Part shown: positions 50,620-60,679 of the stretch, piece by piece | Numbering within the stretch: the first letter of the stretch is position 1 | Layout of the letters: every line of letters begins with the position of its first letter | Assembly (NCBI GenBank): GCA_003991915.1 | Contig: RQTK01000003.1 | Coordinates: 1,518,995 to 1,582,994 of the forward strand | Source: Elysia chlorotica | Taxonomy: Eukaryota; Mollusca; Gastropoda; Plakobranchidae | Length of the DNA: 64,000 nucleotides | Direction: 5' to 3' | Notes under the pieces: generated by a model | The model's database searches: none | What the model saw: only the letters and a program-made list of their open reading frames with translations | Told to the model about the DNA's origin: nothing | Program-made: the position numbers and the translations under genes

Positions 50620-51880
50620 GTCTATATCTCCCTTCATCCTCCTCTCTCTATCGATCTCAATCTCTTCTTTTTTTCCGCAATGCAACAGGCTATTCCATTT
50701 CTTCCAATAAACTACGTACGTTGATCATAATTAATTCTCTAACTGTAATATCACACATATCTTTTTTCTTGCAATAGAACCTTTCATGCCAAACTCATAT
50801 AAAGGCATGATTTTTTTGCTTATGGCGTCCACAACCAAGGCAGCTCTCAAAGCATTCTTTGTATATTTGCTCACCTTTTAACTATAACTATTACCCTATT
50901 TTTTGTTGTTGTAACCTGGGCGCTTCGTGTACAAACAGTATTTGAATACGCAGCAGCAGCAGCTGTAACTTGTCAAAGAGTATAACTGCTCCACTATACC
51001 GTTCTGCTTGGATACTTCCATAACCTATTGTAATACTGGAACAAAAGGCATGTCTCTATTGTGAAACCTAAGACCTCTCCATTTGTGATTGATAATAGAG
51101 GGCTCTTGCGCAGGTTGGCCTTGTATCGACACGGATGCCTGCCAACCCGACCAACCACCAGAGTGTAGGCAAAAAGCTGTGAAGGAAAACTCTTACAAAT
51201 ACATCTTTTACACAAATATTGGCAGGTTTGGTTACGAATGGTTTCTGCTTTTGTGTACGGTTTCCGTTTCCGATTGTGTCCAACTATGATCGTTCCAAAG
51301 CAGACGTTATGGATATGAATGTTTGTTTCATGCAAATACAATAAAGCACAGCGGGGAATTTTTGTCAATTCTTGCCCTTGAATTATACCGTTTGAAATTA
51401 GATGTGTCTCTTTTCCCATAAATTAAATGCGGGGAAAACTTCATAGCAGAAATGTATAGTTATGCAACGTGTAGAAGCGATTGATTTAATGCGGAAAACA
51501 TATAGATCAAGCAGCCATTCTTTACGGTTAGTTTACGAATGTGAACAGAAGATAAATGTATTTGATAAGTTCGATAGTACTCTAAACGTGTCGTGTCTCT
51601 TCATCAAGAACAAATAAAGACACTTAAGACAACAACGAAAAACTTCTTATGGTTATAACATGTAAAAAATAATTCTATAAAAAATGTTTTAGACTGCCTG
51701 AGTTAGGTTTGTCTGTAACGGTTTTGACTTGGTTGATTTCACTCACCCATAATTTACATTGTCCGTGGCTGCATCGACATTATATTCTTTATGGTCTCCT
51801 ACCATCCGACATCCATTGTTGTTGACAAAATTACCATATCTCATTATCGTTTCCTTATAATGATAATATTATTATTTTCA
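50160..51880. other. Intergenic with (CT)n at 50570-50614
   Basis: Open frames here (for example 50994-51419, minus) lack ATG starts or recognisable domains. Confidence 0.45.
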
Positions 51881-51882
51881 TT

Positions 51883-51883
<1 letters not shown>

Positions 51884-51974
<91 letters not shown>

Positions 51975-52000
51975 TATCATCATCACCATAAAAATCATCA
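51884..52000 (+). repeat. (ATC)n microsatellite at the outer edge of duplication copy A
   Basis: An ATC triplet array that becomes irregular before ACCATCACCACC at 52012, where homology to copy B begins. Confidence 0.95.
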
Positions 52001-52656
52001 TTATCATTATCACCATCACCACCAAACGAATGTCGTCTCTGTTATCATTTATCAGTATAAAAGTTAATCCACCGTCATCATCATCTTCATCCTCATTGCA
52101 ACTACCGACTGCTTTAGAAATTCTATTATTCATGTTGTTGTTAGTAAAGTCAACATCACACTCATCGCCAAAACCAAATTCATTAAAAGCAATAACAGCA
52201 ATATCTGCAACTATGACACTTACAATTAACGTATGCATCGTAAAATGCTTTTCGCAGTGTAGAGGTAGTTACCCTTTTAAGTATAACCCTAATATCAATA
52301 CATCTAACCCAATTATAAAATCACTCTTCAATGTAGCCAGTGTGCACTTAAGTCGATTACGATTGAATTGAAACCTTGAAAATAAGTCATGCAGAATGCA
52401 TCTATCACAGCTTTCATACTGATTACACCGTTCACGTTTCAACTCTTTTCTTTATTCTATTATCTCCTATAATTATGTTTTCATGCGACATTAATCATAT
52501 AATCATACTCAAAGGATCTAAAGGACGGGAGCAAATGGAGGATACCTGAAAAGTAAATGACTTTTCTTTTTTTTTTTTGACAGAATGACATATGCTTTTA
52601 GCGTTGAATAATATCATTTCTTTCACTTATATGCTAATGTGAGCAATTTGTTTATA

Positions 52657-52824
52657 TTGTTTTAAGCCTCTTAAATTTTCGTTTTTATTGTAATTGCCAC
52701 TATTTATGGTGCCTAACCGAAACAGGTCTTACCTTTTATATTGTTTTAAGCCTCTTAAATTTTCGTTTTTATTGTAATTGCCACTATTTATGGTGCCTAA
52801 CCGAAACAGGTCTTACCTTTTAAC
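52657..52824 (+). repeat. 84-bp tandem duplication inside copy A
   Basis: The unit TTGTTTTAAGCCTCTTAAAT... at 52657-52740 is repeated at 52741-52824. Copy B has a single unit. Confidence 0.9.
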
Positions 52825-53950
52825 TTCACATTATACTTGTATGTTTCTTTAGTTGATTTTTTTTAAATATCGAACTGAAAAAATATGTATTATCATGTAG
52901 GCAAACCCTCACATTTATATTGTTTATTTTTATCTGAAGAGCAAATTCAATTTTTATGTAAAGTCCAGAAACGCATGTTTCATTCAGATATTAGGGGAGA
53001 ACAAAACGAGTGATATTGATAGAGACATTGGTTATAGACAGAAGAAGCTGATATTGTTAATCCAAAATATTGCATATTTAGTTTGCTATAAATATAAATC
53101 AATACCCATAATTTGAAGGAGTATGCTCATTAAAAAAACAGATAGGGGAAGAAGGAGAAATATAGAGACAGATAGACCGAGATGTAGGGTGGGAGAAACA
53201 AATTGAATGATTATGCGAAGTTTATTTATGAACATAATATTTAACCAAAGCACCAAACCAATCAATAACGCGCACCTTTTCATTGCTGTGCTGTAATTAA
53301 GTAAGCGCTGAGTTTTAAGCGCTTCAATAGAAATGTGTAGTTTTGACATTTTAAAAATTAGAATAACAATTATTTTGTAAAGTGTTTTAATTATAATCTT
53401 TGTTTAACATCAGAAAAGACTGCTTCTATGAAATTGGTAGAAGAAATATAAATGTATTTTTTTCTTATTTACATGTTTTCCCCCTTTTTTCTTTTTTTCG
53501 CCCATTTTATCTTGGTTATGTTTACAGTGCTTCTGTAAATTGTAAGGAGACATTACTTTAAATTAACCTTAAAAACATGGGCGCTGAAATGAAAAACTGG
53601 AGCGATGATGGCGCATTTTTAAAATTCTGATTAAACATGAGATAGAGCATGTTTATGTTGACTTCAAGTAAGAGAAATTTATTATAAATATCTAGGGGAG
53701 GGGAGTTTACTAGAATTGTGAATTCAATAATTTCAACCCTTTGTTACTAACTAAAACCTATCACGTAAATGGCCATTTCCTTAATTTTTATTCTTCAATG
53801 AATTTTGATATGACAAAACAAACAAAATAAACAAAAAAGATTTCACGCTGCCCTAATCCCGTTGAAATTTTTAATTCTTAATACTGGAATGTACTATCTG
53901 AGTCAAACAAACAAAAAAGAAAGCAAAAAGAATAATCTTAATTAGGTGCA

Positions 53951-54452
53951 CTAACGAGGCTGTAGCGAGAGCCAGAGTTCATGTTCCGGAACCAGATCAG
54001 ACAGAGGTATGATCCGGATGGGGTACTCGGACTTTCCGCAGGGCGCCAGGTGATACCGCTGCAGCATGGCCGCCATACCAACCCTCATGAGCAGCATGGC
54101 GAGCGGCTGGCCGAAACACGCTCTGGGACCCGCGCCAAACGGCAAGAAGGCCATCGGGTGCCTCTCCTTCGTGGCCTCGGGCGAGAACCGCTCTGGGTCG
54201 TAGCGCTCGGGCTCCGGGTAGATGTTCGGGTCACGGTGGATGCCCGCGATGGGGATGCGGATGTTCATTCCAGCCGGGATGTGCCGACCCAGGACGTTCG
54301 TGTCCTGAGAACAGCGCCGCTCTACGTACGGGCCCAGGGGAAGGAGGCGGTTGCTCTCCTTAATACACATGTCGATGTATTTGAGATTCTGCACGTTGTC
54401 CGGATTGGGAAAATCCCCTTGGAGAACATCATCTACCTCTTGTTGGGCCTTT
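53951..54452 (-). pseudogene. Truncated CYP3-clan P450 (C-terminal 167 codons including stop)
   Basis: Encodes the same residues as the end of the full P450, from K-A-Q-Q-E-V through the heme loop FGAGPRACFG to the same stop TAG. It has 7 differences in 502 bp, all silent (six at third positions, one AGA/CGA). The N-terminal two thirds are absent, and the frame runs straight into an (ATC)n microsatellite at 54453. No proper start precedes it, and it lacks the membrane anchor, C-helix and I-helix, so it cannot make a working P450. It may be a real duplication or a second haplotype placed in tandem by the assembler. Confidence 0.9.
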
Positions 54453-54453
54453 A

Positions 54454-54505
<52 letters not shown>
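54453..54505 (+). repeat. (ATC)n microsatellite at the duplication junction
   Basis: ATC triplets directly join the truncated P450 (ending 54452) to copy B of the flank (starting 54506). Confidence 0.95.
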
Positions 54506-54506
<1 letters not shown>

Positions 54507-56844
54507 CCATCACCACCAAACGAATGTCGTCTCTGTTATCACTTATCAGTATAAAACTTAATCCACCGTCATCATTATCTTCATCCTCATTGCAGCTACC
54601 GACTAAAGTCAACATAACACTCATCGCCAAAACCAAATTTATTAAAAGCAATTACAGCGAAAACTGCAACTATGACACTCACAATAAACGTATGCATCGC
54701 AAAATGCATTTCGCAGTGTAAAGGTCGCTACCCTTTCAAGTATAACCCTAATATCAATACATCTAACCCAATTATAAAATTACTCTTCAATATAGCCAGT
54801 GTGCACTTAAGTCGATTACGATTGAATTCAAACCTTGAAAATAAGTCTTGCAGAATGAATCTATCACAGCTTTCATACTGAATACACCGTTCACGGTTCA
54901 ACTCTTTTCTTTATTCTATTATCTCTTATATGTTTTCATGCGACATTAATTATATAAATATTACTCAAAGGATTTAAAGGACGGAAGCAAATGGGGGATA
55001 CCTGAAAAGTAAATGACTTTTCTTTTTTTTTTTTTGACAGAATGACATAATTATGCTTTTAGCGTTGAATAATATCATTTCTTTCACTTATATGCTAATG
55101 TGAGCAATTTGTTTATATTGTTTTAAGCCTCTTAAATTTTCGTTTTTATTGCAATTGCCACTATTTATGGTGCCTAACCGAAACTGGTCTTACCTTTTAG
55201 CTTCACATTATACTTGTATGTTTCTTTAGTTGTTTTTTTTTTTAATATCGAACTGAAAAAATATGTATTATCATGTAGGCAAACCACCATATTTATATTG
55301 TTTATATTTATCTGAACTGTATATTCAATTTTTATGTAAAGTCCAGAAACGCATGTTTCATTGAGATATTAGGGGAGAACAAAACTAGTGATATTGATAG
55401 AGACATTGGTTATGGAAAGAAGAAGCTGATATTGTCAATCCAAAATATTGCATATTTAATTTACTACAAATATAAATCAATACCCATAATTTGAAGGAGT
55501 ATGCTCATTAAAATAGATAGGGGAAAAAAGAGAAATGTAAAGACAGACAGACCGAGATGTAGAAGAAACAAATTGAATGATTATGCGAAGTTTATTTATG
55601 AACATAATATTTATCCAAAGCACCAAACCAATCAATAACGCGCACCTTTTCATTGCTGCCGTGTAGTAATTTATTAAGTAAGCGCTGAGTTTTAAGCGCT
55701 TCAGCAGAAATGTGTAATTTTGACATTTTAAAAATTAGAATAACAATTTTTTTGTAATGTGTTTTAATTATAATCTTTTTTTAACATCAGAAAAGACTGC
55801 TTCTATGAAATTGGTAGAAGAAATATAAATTTACTTTTTTCTTATTTACATGTTTTTCCCCCTTTTTTCTTTTTTTCGCCCATTTCATCTTGGTTATGTT
55901 TACAGTGCTTCTGTAAATTGTAAGGAGACTTTACTTTAAATTAACCTTAAAAACATGGGCGCTGAAATCAAAAACTGGAGCGATGATGGCGCGCATTTAA
56001 AATTCTAATTAAACATGAGATAGAGCATGTTTATGTTGGCTTCGAGTAAGAGAAATTTATTATAAATTTCTAGGGGAGGGGAGTTTACTAAAATTGTGAA
56101 TTCAATAATTTAGACCCTTTGTTACTAACTAAAACCTATCACGTAAATGGCCATTTCCTTAATTTGTATTCTTCAATGAATTTTGATATGACAAAACAAA
56201 CAAAACAAACAAAAGAAACAAACGAAAAAGATTTCACGCTGCCCTAATCCCGTTGAAATTTTTAATTCTTAAATACTGGTATGTACTATCTGAGTCAAAC
56301 AAACAAAAAAGGAAACAAAAAGAATATTTTTAATTAGGTGTACTAACGAGGCTGTAGCGAGAGCCAGAGTTCATGTTCCGGAACCAGATCAGAGAGAGGT
56401 ATGATCCGGATGGGGTACTCGGACTTTCCGCAGGGCGCCAGGTGATACCGCTGCAGCATGGCCGCCATACCAACCCTCATGAGCAGCATGGCGAGCGGCT
56501 GGCCGAAACACGCTCGGGGACCCGCGCCAAACGGCAAGAAGGCCATCGGGTGCCTCTCCTTCGTGGCCTCGGGCGAGAAGCGCTCTGGGTCGTAGCGCTC
56601 GGGCTCCGGATAGATGTTCGGGTCACGGTGGATGCCCGCGATGGGGATGCGGATGTTCATTCCAGCCGGGATGTGCCGACCCAGAACGTTCGTGTCCTGA
56701 GAACAGCGCCGCTCTACGTACGGGCCCAGGGGAAGGAGGCGGTTGCTCTCCTTAATACACATGTCGATGTATTTGAGATTCTGCACGTTGTCTGGATTGG
56801 GAAAGTCCCCTTGGAGAACATCATCTACCTCTTGTTGGGCCTTT
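54506..56844 (-). repeat. Tandem duplication copy B (native 3' flank and end of P450)
   Basis: The partner of 52012-54452. Here the P450 sequence continues past 56844 into the full gene. A minus-strand AATAAA at 56061-56056, about 285 bp after the stop, could be the polyadenylation signal. Confidence 0.85.
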
Positions 56845-57875
56845 TTCAGGCACTCTGGGTTCATGGCTAAATGGTACATGGCAAAAAAGAACCCTTTGGC
56901 CGACGTATCATAACCAGCCAAGAAATACGTAAGGCTAGACCCGTACAGTTCTTCAAGGGAAAGCAGTTTAGTAGGTGATCCAGTGTTACCTTTCTTTTCG
57001 TCTCTGACGACACTGTTATCGATCATGAATTGGAAAAAGTCTTCCCTACCTCTTTCTTCTTCTGGTTTAGATCTACGCGTTTCAATGGCTTGTCGAGTAA
57101 ACTCTCTCAGAAACATGACTTCTTTCTTCGGCATGATCATGATGCCACACCAGTCAAGAACATGTTTAAAAAAGGAAGGCACGAACAATGCAAAACTAAA
57201 GGTTCTTTCTCCAAAAGTGTCTAAGAAATGCCGAGCCTTAACGAGGAAGTCATTCTTGGGGTTTCCTATGGAGTTGCAATCCAAGTCAAATCCGATTCCA
57301 GCAATGACGTCCATACAGAAACAACCGATCGGGAGGGAGATGTCCAGCTGCCCTCCTTGAGCTTTAGCCTTTTGTTCCATAACTTCCAGCATGCTACGCA
57401 GCAGTTGTTCCACTCTAGGGTAGCTAGCTTTGAGTCTGTTCGGGTTGAGGGTTGGCTTTAGGATGGCTCGATGCTGCTTCCATTCATCATCATCAAGGTT
57501 GAACATGATCTTGTCGATGAGAGGTTGGTCCATGGTCGCGTACTTGCGTCGGTTTGGGAAGCTATTGAACTGCTTCACCATTATCTCTCGGAGCATGTCC
57601 AGATCTGTGACTGTCAGGATTGGGGTCCGGCCTTCGTACGTGCCATACATGCCTCCCATGTACTGGAATCTTCTGTAGCCTGCAACCACGGTGTTAAACA
57701 TACCATTCTTAAAGGCAAAGATAGAGTTACCGATCACTGGCCACGGTTTTGGTCCTGGAATCCCTAGTTTCTTGAAGGTACCGTGCGTGCTGGACATATA
57801 GTAGATATAGAGAGAAATGCACGCAAGAATGAGGACGACGGGTGTAGGCAGATCTATGAATCCCAAGATATCCAT
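56343..57875 (-). CDS. Cytochrome P450, CYP3 clan, intronless
   Basis: A single exon of 510 residues. The start is the ATG at 57875-57873 (context ATC-ATG-G); upstream in-frame codons have only a TTG before a stop. The N-terminus MDILGFIDLPTPVVLILACI is a membrane anchor, then a proline hinge (GIPGPKPWPVIG), as in microsomal P450s. Motifs in order: C-helix W132-x3-R136; I-helix A-G-Y-D-T-S at 320-325 with the Asp323/Thr324 pair; K-helix E376-S-N-R379; D-P-E-R-F at 429-433; heme loop FGAGPRACFG with ligand Cys456. Length and motif spacing match the CYP3A/thromboxane-synthase-like clan, so it is probably an ER mono-oxygenase of lipids or xenobiotics. The substrate is unknown, and all key residues are intact. 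The last ~130 codons are much richer in GC than the rest. Its 3' end is duplicated downstream. Confidence 0.95.
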   Translation of the reverse strand: MDILGFIDLPTPVVLILACISLYIYYMSSTHGTFKKLGIPGPKPWPVIGNSIFAFKNGMFNTVVAGYRRFQYMGGMYGTYEGRTPILTVTDLDMLREIMVKQFNSFPNRRKYATMDQPLIDKIMFNLDDDEWKQHRAILKPTLNPNRLKASYPRVEQLLRSMLEVMEQKAKAQGGQLDISLPIGCFCMDVIAGIGFDLDCNSIGNPKNDFLVKARHFLDTFGERTFSFALFVPSFFKHVLDWCGIMIMPKKEVMFLREFTRQAIETRRSKPEEERGREDFFQFMIDNSVVRDEKKGNTGSPTKLLSLEELYGSSLTYFLAGYDTSAKGFFFAMYHLAMNPECLKKAQQEVDDVLQGDFPNPDNVQNLKYIDMCIKESNRLLPLGPYVERRCSQDTNVLGRHIPAGMNIRIPIAGIHRDPNIYPEPERYDPERFSPEATKERHPMAFLPFGAGPRACFGQPLAMLLMRVGMAAMLQRYHLAPCGKSEYPIRIIPLSDLVPEHELWLSLQPR

Positions 57876-57982
57876 GATGAAAATAGAAAATCCACCAAGA
57901 CGTTCCTTAAACAACGAATGATTAACTATCTCAACATTTTACAGGTTTCAATCTGTAGATTTCCAAGTAAAATAGTAAGAGA

Positions 57983-58012
57983 GACAAACGTGTTTGTCTT
58001 CACGTATATAAA
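57983..58012 (-). promoter_or_regulatory. Candidate P450 core promoter
   Basis: The minus strand has TTTATATAC at 58012-58004, about 130 bp upstream of the ATG. A perfect 7-bp inverted repeat, GACAAAC-GT-GTTTGTC (57983-57998), follows just downstream. This would give a 5' UTR of about 100 nt. It is position-based inference. Confidence 0.35.
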
Positions 58013-58084
58013 TCTCTTTAGTCTAAAAACGTTGGTGGACGGTATCACAGCAAGTGCCCAAATGACTGGTCCAGGGTTATAGGT

Positions 58085-58840
58085 ACCCGATGACCATCAG
58101 ACCCGTGTAATACTATATCATCGGATTCAATGGACAATACCAATAATCGCTTCCAGCACTTCTAACACCTACTCAACATACCATCCCTATTACTGTTGGA
58201 ACTCAATCCTTATGTTGTAACAATATCTAGCACACCTGATCTTGATAACTTGGGGCCCGTTTATGATACATAATAAAACTAGTCGTGGAAGATCACGATG
58301 TGGTTTTAGAGTACGTGCATAAAGTTTGAATGGGCTGAAATCTGGGATGTAAAATCAATTAGGCAGTAATCGCTAACGTATTGTTATAGTGTCAGCGCTA
58401 ATGTCATTGTCAACCCATGCCAAACTGCGAAACCCTATATTATTAACAGTCGGCTTTTAAGTATGGATAAAATGGATTTTGTATCAAATTGAAAATGATA
58501 AATAACACTGATGAAAAGCCATTCCTATTTCAATAGGGACGTTTTACAAGTCCATCTAGCCTTACGAAAACAAAGCATTTTACGTGCAAAATACATCAGA
58601 ATATTCCACACAAGTTATTTGAAAAGAATGCAATGTTTATTTTAATTAAACAATCTTGTTCTTTATTGACGAGTTCCTCAGTGCAAAGAAAAAGGACTAA
58701 CATTGTCATTTTTTATAATTATATCTGAAAAAAAACGAAAACAAATTGGGCTGTCCTTGCTTTTTACTTGGTTGGTATTTTAAAGCCCATTGCTCATATG
58801 TCGTCTATTTTGATATCTAGAACCAGAGAGATTGAAATAG
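58085..58840. other. Intergenic upstream of the P450
   Basis: No gene recognised. Single TGATAA motifs occur but do not cluster. Confidence 0.5.
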
Positions 58841-58844
58841 TAAA

Positions 58845-59020
58845 AGGTTTCACGGCGAGGATTTTGCGCGTATGGCACACGCTAATTAGACTCCGTCTGA
58901 ACATTGTGTGACCACCTTAATTTCAACAAAGAAACAGAATGAGTCAGCACCACGCCAGCTCCTCGTATCAAAAGCTCTCTGAGCTATTTTTGCGAAACGT
59001 CTCACTAATTCTATAGTCTC
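58845..59020 (+). repeat. Degenerate dispersed repeat, copy 3 of 3
   Basis: AGGTTTCACGGCGAGGATTT, CCGTCTGAACATTG, CACGCCAGCTCCTC, CTGAGCT, CGAAACGTCTCACTAAT and TCTCTG follow the order of the copies at 2695 and 34642. Confidence 0.5.
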
Positions 59021-59029
59021 TGTCTAAAC

Positions 59030-59314
59030 GATAAGCTTTACTTTTCTTCTCTACTTCAGTCTGTCTGACTGACTGACAACTGTCTGTATATTAGGCTGCC
59101 TTTCTGACTTTCTCTTCGCTTATCTGTCTGCATGTCTTTCTCTCTTATTCTATGTTCAATACATAATTTTAAAAATATGATGATACTGTTTTATTGATGA
59201 TATGCACAAGTTCATTGAGACAATGGTCTCACTCTCACTCTTACTCTCTACCCCCACCTGTCTCTGTGTTTCTATTGCTGTCTGTTTTTCTGTCTATCTG
59301 CCTGTCTCTGTCTC

Positions 59315-59360
<46 letters not shown>

Positions 59361-60480
59361 CTTTCTTGTATACTCCCTGTCATAAATTAACAACACACAC
59401 CATTAGCTATGGGCGTGTAATAAAAACATTCTTACAATTAAAAAAAATGGCATTCCTTGCATCGCGATCAACAAAAGCACACAGAAATGTCGCCTTGTTT
59501 TATTCCTACTTTCTTGATCGTTGATGCAGCATAAATTAAAGCCATTTTAGATCTAGAGATATCTATTTACTGAGACGTAGGCATGTCTATTGACAATGGT
59601 TATCTTGCCCTGACAAATCCCCATTACAATAGCCACCTGCTGTGAAATCATAGACCAGGTCTGGAATATCATGTAGCCGCTAAGCATGTACCTGTCCCCG
59701 AAACATTTAGCGGATTAACGTTCATTGTTGCTATTAATGGGCTTTTCCTTGATTTAACTTGTCAACAAAAGATTTATCTCGTTTAACTTGTCTGGCAGAC
59801 TCTAAAATGTCCACATTTCCTGATCCACCTCATTTCTTGGGAGGTCTTAAAGGCCGTTTGCCTGTTTAAAAAAACGTTTCGTTTTTTTTTCTACAGCAGT
59901 ATACTGTTGAAGATCTATAACATTTTCTTCCCATAGCTGTATGACTAGTTTGAAAATTTAATATATACGAACAATCACAAATTGCACTAATGAATTTAGT
60001 TATCAATCGGAAGGATACGAGTGCATATTTTTAGTTCTGTATAAATACGTATTCGAGTACAAGCATAATTATAAAAATGAAAATGTAAAATACTATGAGA
60101 TAATAAATTATAATAAAACCCGTAAAGGACGCGTTACACCTTGTTGATTTCATCGCATTTCAACAGATTATTTTATAGGTGTTATTTTATTCTAATTATA
60201 AGTAATTTTTCATTAATATGTTGCAGGCTTGCAGAGTTCACAAACTTAACTTCATTCAGGCCTTTTGTAGCGCTTGCCGCTATTGTGGTCCGCAAATATA
60301 ACTTTGACGATGCTATCCTTTTATTTTTCGTAGAATCCTAAAGATACAAAATCTTTACTTTAGAATATCGAGCAGTGCGCGTGCCTAGCACTACAAGACT
60401 TTAGTGATGATAAAGTATAACCATAACTAATTTTATAGAGACAGACAGACAAACGGACGAACAGATAGCCAGCCATATGT
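59030..60480. other. Intergenic with (CT)n at 59322-59356
   Basis: No gene recognised. Bases 59590-59860 have mixed, non-repetitive composition of unknown role. Confidence 0.45.
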
Positions 60481-60517
60481 AACACATGATGAATAATAAA
60501 CAAACAATGCAGTAGAC

Positions 60518-60519
<2 letters not shown>

Positions 60520-60583
<64 letters not shown>

Positions 60584-60628
60584 CAGACACTCACACGCAT
60601 ACAGACAGAGAGACAGACAGACGAACAT

Positions 60629-60672
<44 letters not shown>
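60520..60672 (+). repeat. (GA)n then (CAGA)n microsatellites
   Basis: A GA run at 60520-60580 and a CAGA array at 60601-60672. This is the reverse-complement arrangement of the GTCT/CT arrays elsewhere. Confidence 0.95.
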
Positions 60673-60673
<1 letters not shown>

Positions 60674-60679
60674 GTGGCA

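Larger units (their letters stand above)
52012..54452 (-). repeat. Tandem duplication copy A (P450 3' end plus flank)
   Basis: Collinear with 54506-56844 over its whole length, at high identity with small indels. The offset between copies is 2494 bp at the left end and 2392 bp at the right end. Much of the difference is an extra 84-bp unit in this copy. The right end stops sharply after GGGCCTTT inside the P450 sequence. Confidence 0.9.

Noticed and set aside
50994..51419. 141-codon minus-strand frame and a Cys-rich plus-strand frame at 51089
   Set aside because: They overlap on opposite strands, the plus frame has no ATG at its start, and neither resembles a known family.
56373..56870. 165-codon open frame on the plus strand over the P450
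   Set aside because: It is an antisense shadow of the GC-rich end of the P450; the truncated copy shows the same shadow at 53981.
57876..57914. Thirteen extra N-terminal codons for the P450
   Set aside because: They begin at TTG. The ATG at 57875 has a good context and the usual anchor follows it.
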